Shown one piece after another: positions 14,201-26,607 of a DNA stretch of 64,000 nt. Position 1 is the first letter of the stretch. Every line of letters starts with the position of its first letter. The stretch is from Symsagittifera roscoffensis (taxonomy: Eukaryota; Xenacoelomorpha; Acoela; Convolutidae): positions 44,532,688 through 44,596,687 of the forward strand of contig NC_087069.1 of assembly GCF_963678635.1 (NCBI RefSeq). Reading direction: 5' to 3'. The notes beneath the pieces were generated by a model. It saw only the letters and a program-made list of their open reading frames with translations, was not told the origin of the DNA and did no database searches. The translations under genes were made by a program, and so were the position numbers.

Positions 14201-16948
14201 AAGCAGATTTGCTCTGTGGTAATTTTTTGTCCGAAAAAAGTTGTCACAATTTGGTAGTTTCCACTAGCTTCTGGTCTTGGCTACTGAATGTTTCTTCAGT
14301 TTTGTCACCTTTGAAATACATAGCAATATTTTTTTTGGGTTTTTAATGCGTTGTGGGTTTGCTGGCAGTTCATGGGAGTACTATGTTTTTGATTTTGGTC
14401 TTCATGTTTCTGAAATTTGTCTTTTTTGTGTTTGTTCTTGATGCGATCTTTTGTGGTACAAATTTTTTCATTTTTCAGGACACTGTGTGGCTAGTTAAGT
14501 CATCTTGATGTGTACATTGTTGTTCCATTCATCAGTTCTACTGATTTAGCGACCGTTGCAGAAGCGGATTTGCTCTGTGATAATTTTTTTTCCGAAAAAA
14601 GTTGTCGTAACAAATTGGTAGTTTCCACTAGCTTCTGGTCTTGGCTACTGAATGTTTCTTCAGTTTTGACATCTTTGAAATACACAGCGATATTTTTTGG
14701 GTTCTTAATGCGTTGTGGGTTTGCTGACAGTTCATGCGAGTACTATGTTTTTGATTTTGGTCTTTATGTTTCTGAAATATGTCTTTTTTGTGTTCAGCCT
14801 TGATGCGATTTTTGTGGTACAATTTTTTTTTTCATTTTTGAGGACAGTGTGTGGCTAGTTAAGAAATCTTGATGTGTTCGTTGTTGTCCCAATCCTCAAT
14901 TCTACTGATTTAGCGACCGTTGCAGAAGCGGATTTGCTCTGTGATAATTTTTTGTCCGAAAAAAGTTGTCGTAACAAATTGGTAGTTTCCACTAGCTTCT
15001 GGTCTTGGCTACTGAATGTTTCTTCAGTTTTGACATCTTTGAAAAACACAGCGATATTTTTTTGGGTTTTTAATGCGTTGTGGTTTTGCTGACAGTTCAT
15101 AGGAGTACTATTTTTTTGTTTTTGGTCATTATGTTTCTGAAATATGTCTTTTTTGTGTTCAGCCTTGATGCGATTTTTGTGGTACAATTTTTTTTTCATT
15201 TTTGAGGACAGTGTGTGGCTAGTTAAGAAATCTTGATGTGTTCATTGTTGTCCCAATCCTCAATTCTACTAGTTTAGCGATCGTTGCAGAAATGGATTTG
15301 CGCTGTGATGATTTTTTGTCCGAAAAAAGTTGAGGTCACAAATTGGTAGTTTCCACTAGCTTCTGATCTTGGCTACTGAATGTTTCTTCAGTTTTGACAT
15401 CTTTGAAATACACAGCGATATTTTTTTTGGGTTTTTAATGCGTTGTGGTTTTGCTGACAGTTCATAGGAGTACTATTTTTTTGTTTTTGGTCTTTATGTT
15501 TCTGAAAGATGTCTTTTTTGTGTTCGTTGTTGATGCGATCTTTTGTGGTAAAAATTTTCTCATTTTTCAGGACACTGTGTGGCTAGTTAAGTCATCTTGA
15601 TGTGTTCATTGTTGTTCCATTCATCAGTTCTACTAGTTTAGCGATCGTTGCAGAAGTGGATTTGCGCTGTAATGATTTTTTGTCCGAAAAAAGTTGTCGT
15701 CACAAATTGGTAGTTTCCACTAGCTTCTGGTCTTGGTTACTGACTGCTTCTTCAGTTTTGACATCTAGGAAATACGCAGCGCTGCTTTGGTTTGTTAATG
15801 CGTTTTGGGTATGTTGACTGTCCATGGGACTTCTGGGTTTTGGATTTTGCTATTTATGTTTCTGAAATATGTCTTTTTGTGTGTTCTTCCTTGATGCGAT
15901 TTTTTGTGGTACTTATTTTTTCATTTTCCAGGACAGTGTGTGGCTAGTTAAGAAGTTTTGATGTGTTCATTGTTGTTCCATTCATCAGTTCTACTCGGTT
16001 AGCGATCGTCGCAGAAGCGATTTTGCGTTGTGGTGATTTTTTGTCCGAATGAAGTTGTCGTCACAAATTGGTAGTTTCCATTAGCTTCTGGTCTTGGCTA
16101 CTTAATGTTTCTTCATTTTTGACATCTTTGAAATACACAGCGACAGTTTTTTGGGTTGTTAATGCATTGTGGGTTTGCTGATAGTTCTTGGGAGTACTAA
16201 TTTTTTTATTTTGGTCCTTACATTTCTGAAATATGTCTTTTTTTTGTGTTTGTTCTTGATGCGATCTTTTGTGGTACAATTTTTTTTCATTTTCCAGGAC
16301 AGTGTGTGGCTAGTTAAGAAGTCTTGATGTGTTCATTGTTGTTCCATTGATCAGTTCTACTCGGTTAGCGATCGTTGCAGAAGCGGATTTGCTCTATGGT
16401 AATTTTTTGTCCGAAAAAAATTATCACAAATTGGTAGTTTCCATTAGCTTCTGGTCTTGGTTACTGAATGCTTCTTCAGTTTTGACATCTTTGAAACACG
16501 CAGCGCTGCTTTTTTATTTTGTTAAGGCGTTGTGGGTATGCTTACTGTCCATGAGATTTTTGGGTATTGGATTTTGCTATTTATGTTTCTGAAATATGTC
16601 TTTTTTTTGTGTTCATCCTTGATGCGATCTTTTGTGGTACAAATTTTTTTCATTTTCCAGGACAGTGTGTGACTAGTTAAGAAGTCTTGATGAGTTCATT
16701 ATTGTTCCAATCATCAATTTCTTTGGGTTAGCGATCGTTGCAGAAGTGGATTTGCGCTGTGGTTTTTTTTGTCCGAAAAAAGTGGTCGTTACAAATTGGT
16801 AGTTTCCACTAGCTTATGGTCTTGGCTACTGAATGTTTCTTCAGTTTTGAGATCTTTGAAATACACAGCGACAGTTTTTTGGGTTGTTAATGCGTTGTCG
16901 GTTTGCTGACAGTTCATGGGAGTACTAGGTTTTTGATTTTGGTCTTTA
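8280..16948 (+). repeat. Long-range satellite block duplication, ~7,257-bp offset (8280-9690 versus 15537-16948)
   Basis: Four neighbouring monomers with distinctive variants occur in the same order at both places. The first has GGAAATACGCAGCGCTGCTTTGG, the next TGCGTTGTGGTGAT, the next GCTCTATGGTAATTTTTTG, and the last GATGAGTTCATTATTG. The offset is about 7,257 bp, or 20 monomers. The two blocks differ from each other by scattered substitutions only. This makes it the longest-range copy event visible in the array. Confidence 0.75.
10680..13454 (+). repeat. Satellite block duplication, 1,814-bp offset (about 10680-11640 versus 12494-13454)
   Basis: A run of monomers with GACGTGTTCATTGTTG at 10881 and 12695, the one-base deletion TTTTGCATCTTTG, and the variant GTCACCTTTGAAATACATAGC recurs at a constant offset of 1,814 bp (five monomers). 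The shared single-base deletion is a strong marker of common descent for the block. Parts of the pattern appear a third time near 14.0-14.5 kb, so this segment has been copied more than once. Confidence 0.75.
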
Positions 16949-19900
16949 TATTTCTGAAATATGTCTTTTTTTGTGTTTGTTCTTGATGCGATCTTTTGCG
17001 GTACAAATTTTTTTCATTTTCCAGGACAGTGTGTGACTAGTTAAGAAGTCTTGATGAGTTCATTATTGTTCCAATCATCAATTTCTTTGGGTTAGCGATC
17101 GTTGCAGAAGCGGATTTGCGCTGTGGTGATTTTTGTCTGAAGAACGTTGTCACAAATTGGTAGTTTCCACTAGCTTCTGGTCTCGGCTACTGAATGTTTC
17201 TTCAGTTTTGACAACCAAAAAATACAGCGACTTTTTTTGGGTTGTTAATATTTTAATGCTTTGTGGATTTGCTGACGGTTCATGGGAGTACTAAGTTTTT
17301 GATTTTGGTCTTTATTTTTCTGAAATATGTCTTTTTTTGTGTTTGTTCTTGATGAGATCTTTTGTGGTACAAATTTTTTTCATTTTCCAGGACAGTGTGT
17401 GGCTAGTTAGGAAGTCTTGATGAGTTCATTATTGTTCCAATCATCAATTTCTTTGGGTTAGCGATCGTTGCAGAAGCGGATTTGCGTTGTGGTGATTTTT
17501 GTCTGAAGAAAGTTGTCGTCACAAATTGGTAGTTTCCACTAGCTTCTGGTCTTGGTTACTGAATGCTTCTTCAGTCTTGACATCTTTGAAATAGGCAGCA
17601 CTGCTTTTTTGGTATGTTAATGCATTTTTGGTCTGGTTATTGTTCATGGGATTTCTGGGTTTTGGATTTTGGTGTTTATGTTTCTGAAATATGTCTTTTT
17701 TTGTGTTCATCCTTGATGCGATTTTTTGTGGTACAAATTTTTTCAATTTCCAGGACAGTGTGTGGCTAGTTAAGAAGTCTTGATGTGTTCATTGTTGTTC
17801 CAATCATCAATTCTACTGGGTAAGCGGTCGTTGCAGAAGCGGATTTGCGCTTTGGTGATTTTTTGTCCGAAGAAAGTTGTCGTCACAAATTGGTAGTTCC
17901 CACTATCTTCTGGTCTTGGCTACTGAATGTTTCTTCAGTTTTGACATCTTTGAAATACACAGCGACATTTTTTTGGGTTGTTAATGCGTTGCGGATTTGC
18001 TGACAGTTCATAGGAGTACTAATTTTTCGATTTTGGTCTTTATGTTCCTGAAATAAGTCTTCTGCGTTTGTTCTTGATGCGGCCTATTGTGGTACAAATT
18101 TTTTCATTTTCCAGGACAGTGTGTGGCTAGTTAAGAAGTCTTGATGTGTTCATTGTTGTTCCAATCATCAATTCTGCTTGGTTAGCGATCGTTGCAGAAG
18201 AGGATTCGCGCTGTGGTGATTTTTTGTCCGAAGAAAGTTGTCGTCACAAATTGGTAGTTTCCACTAGCTTCTGGTCTTGGCTACTGAATGTTTCTTCAGT
18301 TTTGAGATCTTTGAAATACACAGCGACAGTTTTTTGGGTTGTTAATGCGTTGTCGATTTGCTGACAGTTCATGGGAGTACTAAGTTTTTGATTTTGGTCT
18401 TTATATTTCTGAAATATGTCTTTTTTTGTGTTTGTTCTTGATGCGATCTTTTGTGGTACAATTTTTTTTCATTTTCCAGGACAGTGTGTGACTAGTTAAG
18501 AAGTCTTGATGAGTTCTTTATTGTTCCAATCATCAATTTCTTTGGGTTAGCGATCGTTGCAGAAGCGGATTTGCGCTGTGGTAATTTTTGTCTGAAGAAC
18601 GTTGTCACAAATTGGTAGTTTCCACTAGCTTCTGGTCTCGGCTACTGAATGCTTCTTCAGTTTTGACAACCAAAAAATACAGCGACATTTTTTTGGGTTG
18701 TTATTAAGTTGATGCGTTGCGGATTTGCTGACAGTTCATAGGAGTACTAATTTTTCGATTTTGGTCTTTATGTTCCTGAAATAAGTCTTCTGCGTTTGTT
18801 CTTGATGCGGCCTATTGTGGTACAAATTTTTTCATTTTCCAGGACAGTGTGTGGCTAGTTAAGAAGTCTTGATGTGTTCATTGTTGTTCCAATCATCAAT
18901 TCTGCTTGGTTAGCGATCGTTGCAGAAGAGGATTCGCGCTGTGGTGATTTTTGTCCGAAGAAAGTTGTCGTCACAAATTGGTAGTTTCCACTATCTTCTG
19001 GTCTTGGCTACTGAATGTTTCTTCAGTTTTGACATCTTTGAAATACACATGGACATTTTTTTGGTTTGTTAATGCGTTGGGGATTTGCTGACAGTTCATA
19101 GGAGTACTAAGTTTTCGATTTTGGTCTTTATGTTTCTGAAATATGTCTTTTTTTGTGTTCATCCTTGATGCGATTTTTTGTGGTACAAATTTTTTCAATT
19201 TCCAGGACAGTGTGTGGCTAGTTAAGAAGTCTTGATGTGTTCATTGTTGTTCCAATCATCAATTCTACTGGGTAAGCGGTCTTTGCAGAAGCGGATTTGC
19301 GCTTTGGTGATTTTTTGTCCGAAGAAAGTTGTCGTCACAAATTGGTAGTTCCCACTATCTTCTGGTCTTGGCTACTGAATGTTTCTTCAGTTTTGACATC
19401 TTTGAAATACACATGGACATTTTTTGGTTTGTTAATGCGTTGGGGATTTGCTGACAGTTCATAGGAGTACTAAGTTTTCGATTTTGGTCTTTATGTTCCT
19501 GAAATAAGTCTTCTGCGTTTGTTCTTGATGCTGCCTATTGTGGTACAAATTTTTCCATTTTCCAGGACAGTGTGTGGCTAGTTAAGAAGTATTGATGAGT
19601 TCATTGTTGTTCCAATCATCAATTCTGCTTGGTTAGCGATCGTTGCAGAAGAGGATTTGCGCTGTGGTGATTTTTTGTCCGAAGAAAGTTGTCGTCACAA
19701 ATTGGTAGTTTCCACTAGCTTCTGGTCTTGGCTACTGAATGTTTCTTCAGTTTTGAGATCTTTGAAATACACAGCGACAGTTTTTTGGGTTGTTAATGCG
19801 TTTTCGGTTTGCTGACAGTTCATGGGAGTTCTAAGTTTTTGATTTTGGTTTTTATGTTTCGGAAATATGTCTTTTTTTATGTTTGTTCTTGATGCGATCT

Positions 19901-20280
19901 TTTGTGGTACAATTTTTTTTCATTTTCCAGGACAGTGTGTGGCTAGTTAACAAGCCTTGATGAGTTCATTGTTGTTCCAATCATCAATTTCACTGGGTTA
20001 GCGATCGTTGCAGAAGAGGATTTGCGCTGTGGTGATTTTTTGTCCGAAGAAAGTTGTCGTCACAAATTGGTAGTTTCCACCAGCTTCTGGTCTTGGTTAC
20101 TGAATGCTTCTTCAGTTTTGACATCTTTGAAATAGGCAGCGCTGCTTTTTTGGATTGTTAATGTGTTTTGGGTATGCTGACTGTTCGTGGGACTTCTGGG
20201 TTTTGGATTTTGGTATTTATGTTTCTGAAATATGTCTTTTTTTGTGTTCACCCTTGATGCGATTTTTTGTTGTACAAATT

Positions 20281-23200
20281 TTTTTCGTTTTCCATGACAG
20301 TGTGTGGCTAGTTAAGAAGTCTTGATTAGTTCATTCTTGTTCCAATCATCAATTCTACTGGGTTAGCGATCGATGCAGAAGCGGATTTGCGCTGTGGTAA
20401 TTTTTTGTCCGAAGAAAGTTGTCGTTACAAATTGGTTGTTTCCACTAGCTTCTGGTCCTGGCTACTGAATGTTTCTTCAGTTTTGACAGCCAAAAAAATA
20501 CACAGCGACAAATTTTTTTGGTTTGTTAAAGCGTTGTGGGCATGCTGGTGGTTCATAGAGTACTAGGTTTTTGATTTTGGTTTTTATGTTTCTGATATAT
20601 GTCATTTTTTGTGTTTGTTCTTGATGCGAGCTTTTGTGGTACAAATTTTTTTCATTTTCCAGGACAGTGTGTGGCTAGTTAACAAGCCTTGATGAGTTCA
20701 TTGTTGTTCCAATCATCAATTTCACTGGGTTAGCGATCGTTGCAGAAGCGGATTTGCGTTGTGGTGATTTTTGTCCGAAGAAAGTTGTCGTCACAAATTG
20801 GTAGTTTCCACTAGCTTCTGGTCTTGGTTACTGAATGCTTCTTCAGTCTTGACATCTTTGAAATAGGCAGCGCTGCTGTTTTGGTTTGTTAATGCATTTT
20901 TGGTCTGCTTATTGTTCATGGGATTTCTGGGTTTTGGATTTTGGTATTTATATTTCTGAAATATGTCTTTTTTTGTGTTCATCCTTGATGCGATTTTTTG
21001 TGGTACAAATTTTTTCAATTTCCAGGACAGTGTGTGGCTAGTTAAGAAGTCTTGATGTGTTCATTGTTGTTCCAATCATCAATTCTACTGGGTAAGCGGT
21101 CGTTGCAGAAGCGGATTTGCGCTTTGGTGATTTTTTGTCCGAAGAAAGTTGTCGTCACAAATTGGTAGTTCCCACTATCTTCTGGTCTTGGCTACTGAAT
21201 GTTTCTTCAGTTTTGACATCTTTGAAATACACTGCGACATTTTTTTGGTTTGTTAATGCGTTGTGGATTTGCTGACAGTTCATAGGAGTACTAAGTTTTC
21301 GATTTTGGTCTTTATGTTACTGAAATAAGTCTTCTGCGTTTGTTCTTGATGCTGCCTATTGTGGTACAAATTTTTTCATTTTCCAGGACAGTGTGTGGCT
21401 AGTTAAGAAGTCTTGATGAGTTCATTGTTGTTCCAATCATCAATTCTGCTTGGTTAGCGATCGTTGCAGAAGAGGATTTGCGCTGTGGTGATTTTTTGTC
21501 CGAAGAAAGTTGTCGTCACAAATTGGTAGTTTCCACTAGCTTCTGGTCTTGGCTACTGAATGTTTCTTCAGTTTTGAGATCTTTGAAATACACAGCGACA
21601 ATTTTTTGGGTTGTTAATGCGTTGTCGGTTTGCTGACAGTTCATGGGAGTACTAAGTTTTTGATTTTGGTTTTTATGTTTCGGAAATATGTCTTTTTTTA
21701 TGTTTGTTCTTGATGCGATCTTTTGTGGTACAATTTTTTTTCATTTTCCAGGACAGTGTGTGGCTAGTTAACAAGCCTTGATGAGTTCATTGTTGTTCCA
21801 ATCATCAATTTCACTGGGTTAGCGATCGTTGCAGAAGAGGATTTGCGCTGTGGTGATTTTTTGTCCGAAGAAAGTTGTCGTCACAAATTGGTAGTTTCCA
21901 CCAGCTTCTGGTCTTGGTTACTGAATGCTTCTTCAGTTTTGACATCTTTGAAATAGGCAGCGCTGCTTTTTTGGATTGTTAATGTGTTTTGGGTATGCTG
22001 ACTGTTCGTGGGACTTCTGGGTTTTGGATTTTGGTATTTATGTTTCTGAAATATGTCTTTTTTGTGTTCACCCTTGATGCGATTTTTTGTGGTACAAATT
22101 TTTTTCGTTTTCCATGACAGTGTGTGGCTAGTTAAGAAGTCTTGATTAGTTCATTCTTGTTCCAATCATCAATTCTACTGTGTTAGCGATCGTTGCAGAA
22201 GCGGATTTGCGCTGTGGTAATTTTTTGTCCGAAGAAAGTTGTCGTTACAAATTGGTTGTTTCCACTAGCTTCTGGTCCTGGCTACTGAATGTTTCTTCAG
22301 TTTTGACAACCAAAAAAATACACAGCGACAAATTTTTTTGGTTTGTTAAAGCGTTGTGGGCATGCTGGTGGTTCATAGAGTACTAGGTTTTTGATTTTGG
22401 TTTTTATGTTTCTGATATATGTCATTTTTTGTGTTTGTTCTTGATGCGATCTTTTGTGGTACAATTTTTTTTTCATTTTTCAGGACACTGTGTGGCTAGT
22501 TAACTCATCTTGATGTGTAAATTGTTGTTTTGTTCAACAGTTCTACTGAGTTAGCGATCATTGCGGAAGTGGATTTTCTCGGTGGTACTTTTTTGTCTGA
22601 AAAAGTTGTCGTTACAAATTGGTAGTTTCCACTAGCTTCTGGTCTCGGCTTCTAAATGTTTCTTCAGTTTTGACAACCAAAAAACACAGCGACAAATTTT
22701 TTGGCTTGATAACGTGTTAATGCGTTGTGGAAATGCTGACTGTTCATGAGACTTCTGGGTTTTGGATTTTGGTATTTATGTTTCTGAAATATGTCTTTTT
22801 TGAGTTTGTTCTTGATGCGATTTTTTGTGGTACAATTTTTTTCATTTTTCAGGACACTGTGTGACTAGTTAAAACATCTTGATGTGTTCATTATTTTTCC
22901 ATTCATCAGTTCTACTGGGTTAGCGATCGTTGCAGAAGCGGATTTGCTCTATAATAAATTTTTATCCGAAAAAAGTTGTCGTCACAAATTGGTAGTTTCC
23001 ACTAGCTTCTGGTCTTGACTACTGAATGTTTCTTCAGTTTTGACATCTTTGAAATACACAGCGACATTTTTTGGGGTATTAATGCGTTTTGGGTTTGCTG
23101 ACATTTCATGGGAGTAACAATCTTTCAACTTTGGTCATTATGCTTCTGAAATATGTCATTTTTTATGTTTATCTTTGATGCGATCTTTTGTGGTACATTA

Positions 23201-25020
23201 TTTTTCATTTTTCAGGACATTATGTGGCTAGTTAAGCAGCTTGATGTGTTCATTGTTGTTCCATTCCTCAATTATACTGGGTTAGCGATCGGTACAGAAG
23301 CGGATTTGCGCTGTGGTGATTTTTTTCCGAAAAAAAAGTTGTCGTTACAAATTGGTTGTTTCCACTAGCTTCTGGTCTTGGTTACTGAATGCTTCTTCAG
23401 TTTTGACATCTTTGAAATAGGCAGCGCTGCTTTTTTGGATTGTTAATGTGTTTTGGGTATGCTGACTGTTCGTGGGACTTCTGGGTTTTGGATTTTGGTA
23501 TTTATGTTTCTGAAATATGTCTTTTTTGTGTTCACCCTTGATGCGATTTTTTGTGGTACAAATTTTTTTCGTTTTCCATGACAGTGTGTGGCTAGTTAAG
23601 AAGTCTTGATTAGTTCATTCTTGTTCCAATCATCAATTCTACTGGGTTAGCGATCGTTGCAGAAGCGGATTTGCGCTGTGGTAATTTTTTGTCCGAAGAA
23701 AGTTGTCGTTACAAATTGGTTGTTTCCACTAGCTTCTGGTCCTGGCTACTGAATGTTTCTTCAGTTTTGACAACCAAAAAAATACACAGCGACAAATTTT
23801 TTTGGTTTGTTAAAGCGTTGTGGGCATGCTGGTGGTTCATAGAGTACTAGGTTTTTGATTTTGGTTTTTATGTTTCTGATATATGTCATTTTTTGTGTTT
23901 GTTCTTGATGCGATCTTTTGTGGTACAATTTTTTTTTCATTTTTCAGGACACTGTGTGGCTAGTTAACTCATCTTGATGTGTAAATTGTTGTTTTGTTCA
24001 ACAGTTCTACTGAGTTAGCGATCATTGCGGAAGTGGATTTTCTCGGTGATACTTTTTTGTCTGAAAAAGTTGTCGTTACAAATTGGTAGTTTCCACTAGC
24101 TTCTGGTCTCGGCTTCTAAATGTTTCTTCAGTTTTGACAACCAAAAAAGACAGCGACAAATTTTTTGGCTTGATAACGTGTTAATGCGTTGTGGAAATGC
24201 TGACTGTTCATGAGACTTCTGGGTTTTGGATTTTGGTATTTATGTTTCTGAAATATGTCTTTTTTGAGTTTGTTCTTGATGCGATTTTTTGTGGTACAAT
24301 TTTTTTCATTTTTCAGGACACTGTGTGACTAGTTAAAACATCTTGATGTGTTCATTATTTTTCCATTCATCAGTTCTACTGGGTTAGCGATCGTTGCAGA
24401 AGCGGATTTGCTCTATAATAAATTTTTATCCGAAAAAAGTTGTCGTCACAAATTGGTAGTTTCCACTAGCTTCTGGTCTTGACTACTGAATGTTTCTTCA
24501 GTTTTGACATCTTTGAAATACACAGCGACATTTTTTGGGGTATTAATGCGTTTTGGGTTTGCTGACATTTCATGGGAGTAACAATCTTTCAACTTTGGTC
24601 ATTATGCTTCTGAAATATGTCATTTTTTATGTTTATCTTTGATGCGATCTTTTGTGGTACATTATTTTTCATTTTTCAGGACATTATGTGGCTAGTTAAG
24701 GCAGCTTGATGTGTTCATTGTTGTTCCATTCCTCAATTATACTGGGTTAGCGATCGCTGCAGAAGCGGATTTGCGCTGTGGTGATTTTTTTCCGAAAAAA
24801 AAGTTGTCGTTACAAATTGGTTGTTTCCACTAGCTTCTGGTCCTGGCTACTGAATGTTTCTTCAGTTTTGACAACCAAAAAATACACAGCGACATTTTTT
24901 TTAGTTTGTTAAAGCGTTGTGGGCATGCTGGTGGTTCATAGAGTACTAAGTTTTTGATTTTGGTTATTATGTTTCTGAAATATGTCATTTTTTGTGTTTG
25001 TTCTTGATGCGATCCTTTGT
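20281..25020 (+). repeat. Satellite block duplications with 1,820-bp and 1,464-bp offsets
   Basis: The rare string TTTTCGTTTTCCATGACAG occurs near 20281, 22101 and 23567. Monomers from 22.1-23.5 kb repeat at 23.6-25.0 kb with an offset of about 1,464 bp (four monomers), including ATAATAAATTTTTATCC and GGCTTGATAACGTG. The 20.3-kb monomers match the 22.1-kb ones at an offset of 1,820 bp (five monomers). The two nested events show that the distal part of the array was built by repeated small block duplications. Confidence 0.75.
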
Positions 25021-25974
25021 GGTACAATTCTTTTTAAAATTTTTCAGGACACTGTGTGGCTAGTTAAGTCATTTTGATGCGTTCAATATTGTTTTTTTCA
25101 TCAGTTCTACTGAGTTAGCGATCATTGCGGAAGCGGATTTTCTCGGTGGTACTTTGTTGTCCGAAAAAGTTGTCGTTACTAATTGGTAGTTTCCACTAGC
25201 TTCTGGTCTCAGCTACTGAATGTTTCTTCAGTTTTGACAACCAAAAAATACAGCGACAAATTTTTAGGCTTGTTAATGTGTTAATGCGTTGTGGGTATGC
25301 TGACGGTTCATGGGAGTACTATGTTTTTGTTTTTGGTTTTTATGTTTCTTGTGTCTTTTTTTGTGTTTGTTCTTGATGCGATCTTTTGTGGTACAATTTT
25401 TTTTTAATATTTCAGGACACTGTGTGGCTAGTTAAGTCATCCTGATGTGTTCATTGTTGTTCCATTCATCAGTTCTACTGGATTAGCGATCGTTGCAGAA
25501 GCGGATTTGCTCTGTGGTAATTTTTTGTCCGAAAAAAGTTGTCACAATTTGGTAGTTTCCACTAGCTTCTGGTCTTGGCTACTGAATGCTTCTTCAGTTT
25601 TAACATCTTTGAAATACGCAGCGCTGCTTTTTTGGCTTGTTAATGCTTTGCGGGTATGCTGAATGTTCATGGGAGTTCTGGGGTTTGGATTTTGGTGTTT
25701 ATGTTTCTGAAATATGTCTTTTTTATGTGTTCATCCTTGATGCGATTCTTTTGGTACAGTTTTTTTTAATTTTCCAGGACAATGTGGCTAGTTAAGAAGT
25801 CTTGATGAGTTCATTGTTGTTCCAATCATCAATTCTACTGGGTTAGCGATCGTTGCAGAAGCGGATTTGCCCTGTGGTGATTTTTTGTCCGAAGAAACTT
25901 GTCGTCACAAATTGGTAGTTTCCACTAGCTTCTGGTCTTGGCTACTGAATGTTTCTTCAGTTTTGACATCTTTG

Positions 25975-26440
25975 TTTGTTGTTTAAAAGTTTAATATAGT
26001 GTAAAAGTTGATATTTTTGCATTCGAGTAGTTCTTAATTTGGATCAGAAATCATATCAATGAACATTAATTACGTATGTGTTGAATATTTTCTGTTTTTT
26101 CGCACTTGTAAATTTTTGTTTTTTTTTAGGAAATTAATTTATGCTGATGACAAACTTGCGGATCACAACTGGAGAATGTATGCTTGGAGAATTTTTCCAT
26201 CAGGAAAACAGGTTTTTTGGCGTTTGAGACAACTCCTACCTTATGGTTTTGGTTCATCTAGGAGTAGGCGTAGGAAATTTTTGCACTCTCAAGAGTTGAG
26301 GAGATTTGCCTACATATAATGAAGAAATTGAGGTTCCAACCTCTAAAACCCTCTGATTTTTCTGTTGATTCTCTTCTCCGTTCAGAGATTGCATGTCTTA
26401 TGGGTAAGTTTAAATGCTAATTTAGCCTCATTTGAGTTTC
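25975..26440. other. Unique flank between satellite and minisatellite; no supported gene
   Basis: This AT-rich stretch carries no satellite sequence. An open frame at 26059-26319 (86 codons, plus strand) has a T-rich, low-complexity start. From about 26132, just after GTTTTTTTTTAG, which resembles a nematode splice acceptor, it becomes more protein-like, with YADDKLADHNWRMY and a basic tail with GSSRSRRRKF. It could be a stray last exon. It matches no family I recognise, no upstream exon is visible, and I do not call it a gene. Confidence 0.4.
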
Positions 26441-26607
26441 CAAAAATGCTTATCTTACAGTTTCCATATATGAAAAAATGCTTATCGTACAATTTCCATA
26501 AATGAAAAAATGCTTGTCTCACAATTTCCATTTATGATAAAATGCTTATATTACAATTTCCATTTATGAAAAAATGTTTATCCTACAATTTCCATATATG
26601 AAAAAAT
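26441..26607 (+). repeat. 32-bp minisatellite, left part, interrupted by the retroelement
   Basis: Five 32-bp units start at 26441, 26473, 26505, 26537 and 26569, each of the form AAAAAATGCTTATC, then ACAATTTCCAT, then an ATG-ending tail. The sixth unit begins at 26601 and is cut after AAAAAAT, where the 5' LTR starts. The rest of that sixth unit is found on the far side of the element at 50545, so the insertion point can be read directly. Confidence 0.9.

Larger units (their letters stand above)
1..25974 (+). repeat. Tandem satellite array, ~363-bp monomer, about 71 copies
   Basis: The phrase GGACA(C/G)TGTGTGGCTAG recurs 71 times between about 280 and 25778 at spacings of 359-371 bp, so the whole stretch is one head-to-tail array. 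The window opens inside a monomer and the array stops abruptly after CATCTTTG at 25974. Conserved blocks within a monomer include TTAGCGATCGTTGCAGAAG, ACAAATTGGTAGTTTCCACT, GGCTACTGAATGTTTCTTC and TTGATGCGATCTTTTGTGG. These are separated by T-tracts that vary in length by one or a few bases. Three acceptor-like subtypes occur: TTTTTCAGGACAC, TTTTCCAGGACAG and TTTTGAGGACAG. Short open frames of 60-97 codons recur on both strands, but they are broken differently in different monomers by T-run indels, so I treat them as by-products. I do not recognise the satellite family. Confidence 0.97.

Noticed and set aside
2504-16592. Dozens of 60-97 codon open frames in the satellite, on both strands, as real genes
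   Set aside because: They repeat with the monomer, overlap on opposite strands, and are broken in many monomers by T-run length changes. Best explained as a by-product of a repeat with few stops in some frames.
1-25974. CRISPR-like array
   Set aside because: Repeats are ~363 bp with no short repeat/unique spacer pattern; this is a eukaryotic satellite.
26059-26319. 86-codon ORF downstream of the satellite as a gene
   Set aside because: The first half is low-complexity and contains a splice-acceptor-like T-run. No homology recognised and no partner exon seen. Left as a possible exon remnant in the flank description.
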